A stretch of DNA of 64,000 bases, taken from positions 60,719,278-60,783,277 of the forward strand of contig NC_052616.1 of assembly GCF_016545825.1 (NCBI RefSeq), given 5' to 3'. Of this stretch, positions 23,455 through 35,145 are shown in pieces (position 1 is the stretch's first letter; each line of letters begins with the position of its first letter). The position numbers and the translations under genes are program-made. The notes beneath the pieces were generated by a model. It was not told the origin of the DNA, searched no databases, and saw only the letters and a list, made by a program, of their open reading frames with translations. The stretch is from Eucalyptus grandis (taxonomy: Eukaryota > Streptophyta > Magnoliopsida > Myrtales > Myrtaceae).

Positions 23455-24700
23455 TTGAATTTTATTTTAAATTTCGTTGAAATGGGTTTGTCGCAAAGAA
23501 TGGGTTTGTGGTTGTTGAACTGGATGGCTGGGCAAATTGCTAACATGAGTTTTTGGATGGTCTCGCGTAGAATATCTCTATCTCGCCTAGAATTTTTGGT
23601 ATTATTGCTGCTTTTGGCTCATTTGGGAAAAGAATATATTGCTTTGAGTTGCTGCTTTTGGCTCATTTTGGAAGAATATATTACTTTTGAGTTGCTGCCT
23701 TTGGTTCAGATTGACAAAGTTTGTTAGGTATATGGAGTTCCTAATATACTTCTCGTTCAGATTTTCCAAAGCTCGTTTGGATCACCTAAATCTCATTGCA
23801 ATTGCAGCAATTTTGGCCTGCCTATGTTGTGGATTTTATATTATACTTGGAGGGATTTTGTATATATCATCCATGAGCACAGATGTCATATGACCTGATC
23901 ATGTTTTGAATTCAATTTGCATTAGCTCCTTCTAGTCCCAAATGTCATATGATCTTATCATGTTTTGAATTCCCGATATTGATGCAATCATTCTTATAAG
24001 AAGATTGAGAGCACAATTATTCTTTTATTGTTGGTATCCGACTATGCTTTTTGTTGTGCTGATCATGTCCACGCTGACTGATGTTTTCAGTTGGTTGGCC
24101 GGCTCAACAACACTGCTGTCTCATTAGCCGGTGCCAAGTTGGCATTCAAGTCCAATGAAGAAATAGAACTTCAAGTAAGGTCCATCCCACTAGACGAAGT
24201 GATACCGAGTCAAAACCGGTTCTTCTCGTCAAAATAGATGTTCAAGGCTGGGAGCATCATGTTACGAAGGGGCCGTGAAGTTGCCGTCAAGAGAGGTAGG
24301 CAAGGCACCATATTTGATTTATGAGGAGGATGAACGGTTGTTGCAGGCAAGTAACAGTGGTTCTAAAGAGATTCGAGAATTTCGTCACTCTGTTGGTATC
24401 GTCATTGCACCCAACATGGTACGTACGCAAACTGCACCGAGAATAGCTGATAGTGGATTAATTTACCTTAGCCTTGTTGATGTAAGATCACCGAGTCAAG
24501 CATGAAAATGGACAATTGTTTAGCAGACTCCTTTGTGAGAGTTTTGCCTACCCTTAGACAGAACTTCCACTCAGTTCTAGATGGAGAATTAGATTTGGAA
24601 TTGTAATGAGACACACTGTCCATTGAAGGAGCCAGTTATTGAGCAAGTGAGGAAGCACAAATACATTATGGTTTTCTGTTGGAGTATAGTTAGGGTTGTA
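23455..24700 (+). other. Unassigned exon-like sequence inside the MULE
   Basis: Plausible splice-bounded pieces are present. One runs from TTTTCAG at about 24090 to GTAAGG at about 24173 and would encode LNNTAVSLAGAKLAFKSN. Another region near 24240-24420 would encode EIREFRHSVGIVIAPNM before GTACGT. I recognise no family. It could be captured host gene sequence (Pack-MULE-like) or a decayed second MULE gene. No complete gene model could be built. Confidence 0.35.
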
Positions 24701-24879
24701 TCTATCGCCATTAGATCTGCCACACCCAATTTGTTATTATGTTTATTTATTGCAATTCATGCTTTGTATTTGTAGCAAATGACCTTGTGATTTGCGAGTG
24801 AATGCAGAATAAGTTGTTGACCAGAGCTTACAGAAGCATATTCAATACCTTTTCACTTGTAGTCTTATTTTTCCTGTTC

Positions 24880-26910
24880 TTTTTTTTTTTTTTAAACTTT
24901 TGGAAATAAATTCGTATGTGTTCCCGTACTCAAAATTATTCCATCAAACTTTGCACGCACCTAGTTTAAAACCTCATTGTTTTATTGGGAAAATAAAATT
25001 TGGCATCCAAACCCGACACCTCATTTTTTGTTTATTTCTTATCCAATAACCCTTTTGAAATAAACTTGGTCAACTTTTTTTTTCTTTAAAGCTTTCGGAA
25101 ATAAATTCGTATGTGCTCTCGTACTCAAAATTATTCAATCAAACTTTGTACGCACCTAGTTTAAAACCTCATTATCTTATTGAGAAAATAAATTTTTGCG
25201 GCCAAACCCGACACCTCATTTTTTTTTTTTAATTTCTTGCCCAACAACCCTTTTTGAAATAAACTTGGCTAACTTTTTTTTTTCTTTAAAGCTTTCGGAA
25301 ATAAATTCGTACGTACTCCCGTACTCAAAATTACTCCATCAAACTTCCCACGCACCTAGTTTAAAACCTCATTGTCTTATTGGGAAAATAAAATTTGGCA
25401 TCCAAATCCGACACCTCATTTTTTTTTTTCTTGCCGAACAACCATTTTTAAATAAACTTGCCCAACTTTTTTTTTTCTTTAAAGCTTTCGGAAATAAATT
25501 CGTACGTGCTCCTATACTCAAATTTATTCCATCAAACTTTGCACGCACCTAGTTTAAAACCTCATTATCTTATTGAGAAAATAAATTTTTCCGTCCAAAC
25601 CCGACACCTCATTTTTATTTATTTATTGCCCAACAACCCTTTTTGAAATAAACTTGACCAACTTTTTTTTTCTTTAAAGCTTTGGAAAATAAATTCGTAT
25701 GTGCTCCCGTACTCAAAATTATTCCATCAAAATTTGCACACACCTAGTTTAAAACATCATTGTTTTATTGGGAAAATAAAATTTGGCATCCAAACCCGAC
25801 ACCTCATTTTTTTTTTTATTTCTTGCCCAACAACCCTTTTAGAAATAAACTTGGCCAACTGTTTTTTTTTCTTTAAAGCTCTCGAAAATAAATTCGTATG
25901 TGCTCCCGTACTCAAAATTATTCCATCAAAATTTGCACACGCCTAGTTTAAAACATCATTGTTTTATTGGGAAAATAAAATTTGGCATCCAAACCCGACA
26001 CCTCATTTTTTTTTTATTTCTTGCCCAACAACCCTTTTAGAAATAAACTTGGCCAACTGTTTTTTTTTTTTTAAAGCTCTCGAAAATAAATTCGTATGTG
26101 CTCCCGTACTCAAAATTATTCCATCAAAATTTGCACACGCCTAGTTTAAAACATCATTGTTTTATTGGGAAAATAAAATTTGACATCCAAACCCGACACC
26201 TCATTTTTTGTTTATTTCTTGCCCAACAACCCTTTTAGAAATAAACTTGGCCAACTGTTCTTTTTTTTTTTTTTTTTAAAGCTCTCGAAAATAAATTCGT
26301 ATGTGCTCCCGTACTCAAAATTATTCCATCAAACTTTGCACACACGTAGTTTAAAACCTCATTATCTTATTGGGAAAATAAAATTTGGCATCCAAACCCG
26401 ACACTTCTTTTTTTTTTTTTTTTTGCCCAACAACCTTTTTTGAAATAAATTTGGCCAACTTTTTTATTTTATTTAAAGCTTTCGGAAATAAATTCATAAG
26501 TGCTCCCGTACTCAAAATTATTTCATCAAACTTTGCACGCACCTAGTTTGAAACATCATTGTCTTATTAGGAAAATAAAATTTGGCATCCAAACTCGACA
26601 CCTCATTTTTGTTTTTTATTTCTTGCCCAACAACCCTTTTGAAATAAACTTGGCCATGTTTTTTTAAAAGCTTTCGGAAATAAATTCGTACGTGCTCCCG
26701 TACTCAAAATTATTTCATCAAACTTTGCACGCACCTAGTTTAAAACCTCATTGTTTTATTGAGTAAATAAAATTTGGCATCCAAACCCAACACTTCATTT
26801 TTTTTTCTATTTCTTGCCCAACAACCATTTTTTAAATAAACTTGGCCAACTGTTCTTTTTTTTTTATTTTTTTAAACTTTCGGAAATAAATTCGTATGTG
26901 CTCAGCTACA
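24880..26910. repeat. About 198-bp tandem array, about 10 copies, inside the MULE
   Basis: Each unit contains GGAAATAAATTCGTATGTGC, CCCGTACTCAAAATTATT, CACGCACCTAGTTTAAAACC and CATCCAAACCCGACACCTCA followed by a poly-T run. Unit starts lie at about 24902, 25099, 25298, 25490, 25685, 25887, 26085, 26288, 26487, 26678 and a partial one at 26882. Open frames of 60-118 codons that repeat FFFFLKLSEINSYV-type peptides are by-products of the array. Confidence 0.95.
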
Positions 26911-27220
26911 AGTTTTTTGTTTTCTCGGGAGAATGGTTTCGTTTTTTCTTTTAAATTGAAATGGACTTTTTATGTGGGGCACTCACAATTGCACCACATC
27001 CTGGAAAAGTACTAATCCATTAAGTATAAAAGAGCAAATGATAGCATGCACAATCTCATTACTTCACGAACAAACACTAGCTATACATTATTCAAGTAAA
27101 AATAGATGAATAAACCCATTTTACTATAATAAGATGGTTCAAAAGCAAATCATCTCACTAATCCCAACCGTTATACAAATGGCCATATAAGACAAATCAA
27201 AAAGATATTCCCAAATGTTG

Positions 27221-30200
27221 TCACTTTTGTCTCTTCGAATAACTTCTAACGCTTGTGCTCTTGACATTAGTAGGAGGATCCATACTAGTAGAGCTACCAG
27301 CACTGCCACTTGCATTTTTATTTGTACGTTTCTGAACCTACAAAGAATATATTCTTTTAAAGTATTATTGACAAAACAAACATGACATAATAGAAATGGA
27401 AGTACTAACCGGATTTTTTTGTCTTGAAAATTGTGTTTGGGAAGATGTAGACCTAATCTTTTTAATTGGACAAGTTGAACTATTGTGTCCCATCTTCAAG
27501 CAAGTTCGACATGTCATCTTCATTCCTATCCTCGACATCCTAGTTCCACTTGCCACCTCACCTTCTTCTCTTGATCTTTTCTGTTTACGTCTACCGCGCT
27601 TCACCCGGGATGGAAGTGGTTCAGGCGACTCCCTATGAGTCTTTTTCCAAAATCTCTCTCCTCGAATTGGCATCATCATGTTTTCATACGCAGCTAAGAA
27701 CTTGGCCTTCTTATAACATTCATCAATATAATTATATGCATCCTCTTGCCTATGATTTATAGCAGAAATTGCATGAGGACAAAGGATGCCAGTAAGTTGC
27801 CATTTTCTACAAGAGCAATCTCTCTTGAATACATCCACTACATATTTGTCACCCTTATCCATTACCTCATATCCAGCATCACCATTCCATATCACTTGAC
27901 AGTATGTTGCACCAATTCTATTTTCTTCTAGTTTTTTTATGATTCTTGAACCACAATTTCTTTTCCACTTAGCACATGCATCCCTCTGTCTATGCATCCT
28001 TGTCATTATCATTATCCGCATTTCCTCCAACATACTATATATGGACTTACACCTAGCATGTATAATTTTTCCATTGAATGCTTCGCATAAGTTATTGTCA
28101 ACAATGTCACATTTCACATCAGTATTAAAGAAAGCCTTACACCAGTGTTTTGGCTCTGTTTGCACCAGATTATGATATGCACAAGGACTAATTTTCTTCA
28201 ATGCTTGAGAGTGTTCATCATACTCCGTCCTAGTATTGCTCTTAGCACACTGCCAAAATAGTCTTTGCATTTGTATTCCCTTATGTTTCTTGCCCCAATT
28301 AGCATAGATGTGTCTAGCACACATCCTATGCTCAGCTGCAGGTAGTAAATCAGCCACAGCTCCTATAAGGCCCTGCAAAAAATGATTGCAATGTAAAATG
28401 TATCTTATAAATGTGGCTATTTAAGAAGTATAACAAATAAAAATTAATTAAAGAACTCACCTTTTGTTTGTCGCTAATTATGACCCAACCTCGTCCATAT
28501 GTGTCAAAAATATTAAGATCATACATCAAATTTCTTAAGAACCACGTCCAAGTGTCGCTACTCTCAACTCTGACAACCGCCCAAGCAATTGGGAACATCT
28601 GATCATTTGCATCCCTTCCAATAGCACATAAGATCTGACCTTGACAAATTCCTTTCAAGAAACAACCATCTAACCCCACAACTTGCCTACATCCACCAAG
28701 GAACCCTTTCTTACAAGCAGCAAAGCAAATATACATTCTTTCAAACAATGCCTTGGAGTGCATATCTGGCTTTTTAACCTTCAATGTAATAGTACTCCCA
28801 GGATTTTTCTCCCTAAGCTCCTCTGTATAATCCCACAGTTTTGCATATTCCTTCTTATAGTTTCCCATCAACACTTTATAAGCAAACAACTTAGCCTTCG
28901 TACATTGAGCTATACTTACATCTAAACCCAATTGTTCCTTGATTAATTCCTTGAAAGCAATAGCTTTAATAGTTGGCATTGCTTTTATTGTAGGAAGATA
29001 ATGATTTGCCAACCAAGAACTTGTCACCCTCCTATTTTTGAAGCAAATGCTACAAGTATGCTCTGAATGTAAGGTCTTGACATGAAATGATCCGGAACGA
29101 GCATCAACAGAGCCAGAAATCTTCCAAGGACAGCTCTCATTAACACATTTTGCTCTAACAAACTTCTTATCATTCTTTGTAAATTTTATCTCTTTACGTT
29201 CAGTCACTGAGTACTTTTTCAAAGCATCTTTGAATTGGCTACTACTATCAAATGTCATAGCCACAGTAAACACAGACACAGCACAATTAGGATTATATCT
29301 TGGAAACCTACTTCTCTTTCTAGTAAAATCATCTTCTCCCTCTACATCAGACCCCAAACTGTCATAGGCATCTGTATCATAATACTCCATCTCGTAACCA
29401 GCTTCAGCATCAACTCCACTATTCACATCTAATGGTTGAGATGATACTAATACTGCGGATGGTTCCCCTATAATCATATCCTTCGTAACCCTCCCACGAA
29501 ACTCAATTATATTCTGCCTTGCTTCTAGAAGCTCTTCATTATCAATATCATCATCATCAGTCCAAAATCTTACATCGCCAAGAAAATTTGTCTCATCATC
29601 ATTGTCGTCATCTTGAATATCCCCGTCTATGTCAATAAAATTACCTTCATCAACTAAGTCATTAGGATCTAAGTCATCCTCGTGCTCAATAATTGTCTCA
29701 TTTGCTAAACCAATATCATTGCGAGCACCCACACTAATCCCTTGACCAACACTCTCACTTGGGCAAGCATCCTCACCCTCACCACCCCCGTGACCAAAAC
29801 CCTCACTTGTACTAGCACTCTCACCCTCACCCACACCCACACCCACACCAACCCCTTGACCATCACCATCAACTGCCTCATCGATTGCAAAATTTTCTCC
29901 ATATATCTCAATTAACTCACGATGCAAATAACTGAAAAGTAAATCAATGACATTGCTCTCATTCCATATATATCTCAACCCATCTTCTAGAGACTTTCTA
30001 GGAAACTTAAAATAAAGTTTTTCAAATGTACAATTTACCCCATTCTCAATATCTCTAATGAAGCTTTCATAGCTCCTTGAACCGATATCAATTTTTACCA
30101 AATCAATCTTACCCCCAACATATTCAAGCATTGGGCGACGGTAAAAATTTCCACCATGGAAAAGGCAAGCCCATGCCGACTTGTCGCTCATCTCAACCCT

Positions 30201-30236
30201 ATACAAAAGAGCGCAATATATGTTGTAAGAAGCCAC
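27221..30236 (-). CDS. MULE (MuDR-type) transposase, three exons
   Basis: Exons in transcript order are 30236-28461, 28372-27410 and 27337-27221, giving 951 aa. Introns of 88 and 72 bp are GT..AG (donors GTGAGT and GTTAGT) and preserve frame. Domains are an N-terminal PB1-like region, a long acidic and Gly-Val-rich linker (about 125-310), the MuDR DNA-binding domain with CVNESCPW and HSEHTC (about 325-410), and an RNase H-like MULE core with D523 (GLDGCFLKG), D589 (IISDKQKG, across intron 1) and E689 (NNLCEAFN). CARHIYANW follows D589. A SWIM zinc finger CSCRKWQLTGILCPH (about 778-792) and a CCHC knuckle CRTCLKMGHNSSTCP (about 880-893) follow. No frameshift or stop was found, so it may still be active. 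It lies between matched terminal repeats. Confidence 0.9.
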
Positions 30237-31344
30237 ATAATGGAGATTTTAACATGAATGGCCAAAAGTGCTAAATAAATATAAAGAGTTTGACTTGAGC
30301 ATAAGTGCGAAATCCTTCCCGTCTCATAATTACAAATGAAATTTCTCTCTAATTTACAGGAATTAACTAGTTCAATTAATATCTAGTACCTATGCTACAA
30401 GCATTCAAGGTGAATAGTGGCATAAAATTAGTTTGCTTTCAAGTTAGATATTTGGTTTGTCTAGCTACTTGAAGCCGATGCCAAAAATCTTAGGGCTGAT
30501 AAAAGAAAATTTTCTCCCATAGTAGACGTGATCTTGTTTTTGCAACTAATGAAGGAGAAAAAAGACCATGATGCTAGGTTCTTTGTACATAGATATAGCA
30601 GGTCAATGTATTACAAGCAGCATGGCTCACAAGGCTTTAATTTTAGAATGTTACTTCATATTATCTCAATTCTTTCCTACCATCACTTCCATGGATATCG
30701 TCTTTTGGCTTTTCAGGATTTTTGACAATAGTTTCATTGTTTAGGCGACTGAAGAGTGTACTTCTATGCTTAAACTTTAAAGTTAATTTGCTCAGAATCA
30801 CTGATCTACTTTCAGTTTAAAACCAAACGGTTGGTTTGTTCAACGCACGCGAAGAAATAAGATAATTTGGGAACACGACAAAGACAAACATGGAGACAAA
30901 ACATAGTTTAGGACCACGACAATATACCTTTTGACAGATTTTGATTGACTTCACGACCACCCACCACGTAGCTCACCACTTGCCGACAACACAATCAAAT
31001 TTGGACCACCTCACTTGCTTGCGTTTGCTATGGATGAACGAATCGGGTCAAGTTGTGGTTGAATTGAGTCTTTGGGTCTTCGGGTCTCTCGTCTTCTCAA
31101 TTGTAGCAACGAACGAATTGGGTTAAGTTGTGGCCGAATCAGGTCTTTGGGTCTTCGGGTCTTCTCGATTCGGGCAAGAAGCAACGAACAATGGCGTTGG
31201 CCAAAAGGGGGGCTTGATTCACGAAAGATATCGAGGAAATCGCAATATGAGATCAAATCAACTCAAAATCTACAAGAATTTCGGAGGAGATCTCACTAGG
31301 GTTTTTAGATGATTTTGGAAAGAAGCAAGGAGCAGCCGCACGAC
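30237..31344. other. MULE interior upstream of the transposase
   Basis: This holds the likely transposase promoter and 5' UTR. Open frames at 31011-31447 fall in subterminal sequence containing repeats of TTTGGGTCTTCGGGTC and are not credible genes. Confidence 0.5.
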
Positions 31345-31577
31345 TTTTCTCTTCTGCCTTTTCTCTTTGGCTTTTATTTTTTTTTAAGCAAAACGACGAC
31401 GTTTTGCTCTCCGGTGCCATGTCAGCGTCAGCAACGCCGACCGGCACTGACTAGGATGCCACGTCAGATTTTTCCGACTATGCATGGCCGGATGGACTGA
31501 ACTGGAACAAAAACAAAAAGGTTTAGGACTAAATTGGCCAAAAAAAAAAGTTTAGGATTGAATTGAAACCTTTTTTG
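31345..31577 (-). repeat. Right terminal inverted repeat of the MULE
   Basis: It is the inverted counterpart of 22739-22990. Close to the outer end, about 25 bases of the left repeat are missing and replaced by a few bases. Confidence 0.88.
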
Positions 31578-34210
31578 CAAGGAAAATGCGGTCAGATAGT
31601 ATTTTATAAAACCTTGAAAACAATCAGTTAATATGGTCCCGAAAGCCGATCAACTGAGCCTTCCTGACTAACATTACATTTCGGTGTTCTTTCCAAGATG
31701 TTCACTACCGACTATGATTGACTGAGGCAATATAATCTGCTAACAAAAACTTCTTGGTTTAACTCTTCTTTGTTTAACTCCAACGATTAATGAACCAAGT
31801 TAACTCTTTTATTGAATGATATAGAAAGCTTAATTCGACCCTGCTGTGAAATATCCGTGTGCCTAATAAGTGTTGGACCTTGAATAACACAGCACTTTAT
31901 CGCTATGCAACTTGACATGAATCAAGGATTATTCCCGCATGGCATGGGTTAAGTCTGTTCAGTTTTTCATGACATGACAAATTCCAGCTCGATTGATCCT
32001 CCTATACATTCGCTCGTGCAAATCATTGTGTCCATGTTGTTGACACGTTAACTTTTGTTTGAGTGATGCTGCAAACACCAACATTTCAGGAAGACTAGCA
32101 TACTAAATTCTCGGTCGCTCATAATCATTGCTTACCTCTCAATGTCAACCATTCATGACTATTATAATTGATGACCAATTTGTTCCAAATGCGCAAAAGC
32201 AGCCTGATACCTTTAGCTGGCGAAATCACTAAGAGGAATCCAAACTTGAGCTTGTCAATATATTCAATTGAGTCCACTTTACTCAAAAACTAAAACTAAT
32301 GAGTTGTGGAAAAATTAGGATATATTAACCAATTTATAGTACATCAATTTATCGATGTGAGATTTTCTATAACGCAACTTCCACATACATCTCAATAATC
32401 TCCATCTCATTTGTAAACGCCTTCACTCTAGGTCTCTTTTGTCAGACTGAAAAACCGCTTTGGTTAAATTCATTCCTCGATATTCACCAAGCACCGATAC
32501 ACATTGAGATTGGGTCACCAATTAACCATTGGCTCTCATACCATTTGTTGGGAGTAGGCAAAGGAACCTGTTTCCTTCACTGGAGGGGATCGTTAAAGGA
32601 GTGCTCAAGTTTCAGCTCATCAACATATTCAGTTAGACACTCTTTCACTCAAAACCTTAAGTCAATGAGTTATTGACTAACTATGATATATTAACTAATT
32701 TGTTGCACCAATTCCTTAAAGTGTGATTTATTTTAACACAATTCATATGTACATCTCAACACAATGATAGTGCACCATATGGGCTTTGGTAAATGAGCCC
32801 AAGTGAAGTATATATACATGAAGCATTACTTCCTTCCTTTTGTGTGTGTGTGTCTAAGGACGTTCTAGTAATGAGAAATGATTAATTGACAGTCTTTAAT
32901 TTAGTGCGAGAATAACAATCCATTCTAAACCATAAAAAATAAAATAACAAATAATTATAAATTGTTGTGAACACTTTAAGAATTTGTGGCTCACGATGAG
33001 CTGTTATTCTCATAATAGCTCAAAGGCTATTATGCTAGCAAAATCTTTCCGGCAATCCATTGTATTTAAAGCCTAGCAAACTGTAGTCATCCTTTGAATT
33101 CAAAGCCTAGGAAGTTCAATCTCGTTTGGACTCTCCGATTGAAATTTTGTTTCTAGAAGAACCGTTATGCAACAACTAGTCAAATAGATAAGTAAAATTG
33201 CTTAAGTGCAAAGGCAAAAAGTCCTGCAATAGTCATCTCTATCTAGAAAACATCGTTTGAAAGTACTAGAGCATGACAACATATTTGTGTGACTATTTGA
33301 CTCCAAATAAGGCGTGTCGTGTAGGCTATGAGAACCGTGCTTATCACATAACCTATTAACTCTTGAACACGCACAAAGCCTCGTCATGTCCTTTACATTT
33401 TGCATTATTTCCAAGATGTTCACCACTGATTATATGATCGACTTTGAAAAGATAATTGGCTAATGAACCGTAAGGAGGATTATTCCAGCTGGGCATGAAT
33501 TAATTCTGTTCGGTTTTTCATGTCATGACGAATTCGAAAATGATTCGATCGATCCTCCTATACATGCGCCCGTGTAAATCATAATATCTACATCTGAGTA
33601 ATGCTACATCGCCAACATTTTAGGAAGACCGGCATGCTAAATTCTTGGTAGCTCATGATCATTGCTTATCTCTATGTTAACTACTCATGACTATCATCAT
33701 CGAGACCAATGATCATGCGCCACATGGACCTTTGTACCTGAGCCCAAGTAAACTCTCTGTACATGAGTCATCGCTTAATTTTGTCCGAGGAAGCTTCCGC
33801 GATCCTTTGAATTCAAAGCCTCGTCATCATCCTCTGACTTTAAGCCTAGCAAGTTCAATTTCCTTTGAACTTTCTCAAACGATTTTTTTTTTTTTGTTCC
33901 TAGAAGAATGGCCATGCAATAGCTACGTAAATAGAATCATGAAATTGCGTAAGTGCTAAGGCAATAACTACATTCGTGATCTCAACGTGGAAAATATCGT
34001 GTGAAAATAGAATAGAGTATAACTATATGATATGTATGACTTATGTGCCCCAAAATAATGCGTGTCGGTGGAAATTATGAGAGCCGTGTTTGTCGACTGT
34101 TCCGAGTAGAACTTACTGGCAAGAGATCGGAAATGTCGTGGTAACTTCACTGCAATGGACCGACCGTGATTTTAATTAGCAAATTGCCTGAAGTCGGGTT
34201 CAAAGATCTC
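31578..34210. other. Upstream region of HMA copy 5, duplicated family flanks
   Basis: The segment 31900-33330 is related to 15100-16460, and 33480-34205 to 19100-19837. The flank therefore contains two rounds of the same upstream sequence. No gene was recognised. Confidence 0.6.
32868..33053. mobile_element. MITE-like insertion
   Basis: An about 185-bp segment interrupts the upstream sequence at a place where the copy near 16180 is continuous. Read on the - strand it matches 10035-10200, including CACAACAATTTATAATT and GATTGTTATTCT. Its ends carry GCTATTATG-like inverted words. Confidence 0.6.
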
Positions 34211-34217
34211 TATAAAA
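34211..34217 (+). promoter_or_regulatory. TATA box, HMA copy 5
   Basis: TATAAAA follows AGATCTC, as in copy 4. Confidence 0.6.
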
Positions 34218-34279
34218 GGACCGACACCAGATGAAAACTTCATCTTCTTCATCATCGATCAAGCCAAGCACGTTGTGTC

Positions 34280-34309
34280 TAGAGAGAGAGAGAGGGAGAG
34301 AGAGAGAGA
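34280..34309 (+). repeat. (GA)n in 5' UTR of HMA copy 5
   Basis: An interrupted GA tract at the conserved family position. Confidence 0.9.
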
Positions 34310-34354
34310 AGGGCTCAGCTAGACGAGAGAGAACAGATCCGTCTGAGATACGAT

Positions 34355-34935
34355 ATGGCGGTCTGTGCTTACTCCGCTCTCTTTTCTTAATTTTCTCGTG
34401 CTCGGTTTATTTCCTCGTTTTGTTTGGACTAAGGTTCCTGCATCGATGGTCGTCGCTTTTTAGCCCTCTTCTTTAGAAACTTCAATTCTTCGTGGGCTGA
34501 TATCTCTCTGCCGTTTTGTCCTTCATATCCAGAGGAAGGTAGTGATTGATCTCATGACGGAGGACAAGACACGCAAGGCCAAGGCACGTACGATCGCAAC
34601 TAGCGCAGCAACTGGTAATGATTCCTAGAACACGTTTCGACCCTCATCTCCCGATCCTCCACATACACAAATTTCATCGGAATGATTTCGAGCATTAATT
34701 ATCGATATCCTTCGCCTTTAGTGTATTAAAGAAAACCCTAGCCTTCTCATCATCCTCTTTTGTGTACGTATTCGTCATTGAAACAGATGTGATATCCACG
34801 CGCTATGTTGGGGAGCGTGGAACTATGTTGGAGGTGATTGCCGAGAGGATCGACGCGGCCACGGTGGTCGGCAAAATAAGGAAGGAGGCTAAGCTGCGGG
34901 ATGCCAAGTTGATCAGCGTGGGGGATCAAAACTGA
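34355..34935 (+). CDS. Small HMA-domain protein (HIPP-like), tandem copy 5
   Basis: Exons are 34355-34360, 34533-34614 and 34787-34935 (237 bases, 78 aa). The start is MARKVVIDL, the metal loop position is MTEDKTRKAKA with no cysteine, then TIATSAATG, STRYVGERGTMLEVIA, helix 2 TVVGKIRKEAKL and the last strand AKLISVGDQN. No CaaX box is present. The intron-2 acceptor is GAAACAG, but the next base is A rather than G, so the first residue of the exon-3 part is Asp instead of Gly. All frames are intact. The upstream region is closest to that of copy 4. Confidence 0.88.
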
Positions 34936-35094
34936 GACGTACTCGATGATATTTGAGGGCACGCGTTGCTGCTCTTTGTAATTTACGTGTGTTGTGTGTT
35001 CTTCTTGCTCTTGTTCATGGGCGTTCTCGAGTCTCAGTTGATGTCTTGTACAAACATTTCCTTGATAAATAATTACGTGAATATTTCCTTTATT

Positions 35095-35098
<4 letters not shown>

Positions 35099-35142
<44 letters not shown>
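35099..35142 (+). repeat. (CT)n microsatellite after HMA copy 5
   Basis: About 22 CT units, about 165 bases after the stop. Confidence 0.95.

Positions 35143-35145
<3 letters not shown>

Larger units (their letters stand above)
22739..31577 (-). mobile_element. Nearly complete Mutator-like element (MULE)
   Basis: An about 8.8-kb unit is bounded by long inverted repeats and carries a full transposase gene on the - strand. Left end: ACCAAAAAAGTCCTAAACC. Right end, degenerate: GGTTTAGGACTAAATTGGCC, followed by CCTTTTTT. Candidate 11-bp direct repeats GCAGGGAAAAT (left) and GCAAGGAAAAT (right) flank it with one mismatch, in the size range of MULE target duplications. Between the left repeat and the transposase lie a minisatellite, unassigned exon-like sequence and a ten-copy tandem array. 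Exact ends are uncertain because the right terminus has a small deletion. Confidence 0.85.

Noticed and set aside
23083..23480. 131-codon frame on + and 128-codon frame on -
   Set aside because: The sequence is a degenerate minisatellite, with coding-like frames on both strands.
25196..26542. Phe-rich frames of 60-118 codons
   Set aside because: They are by-products of the poly-T-containing 198-bp array inside the MULE.
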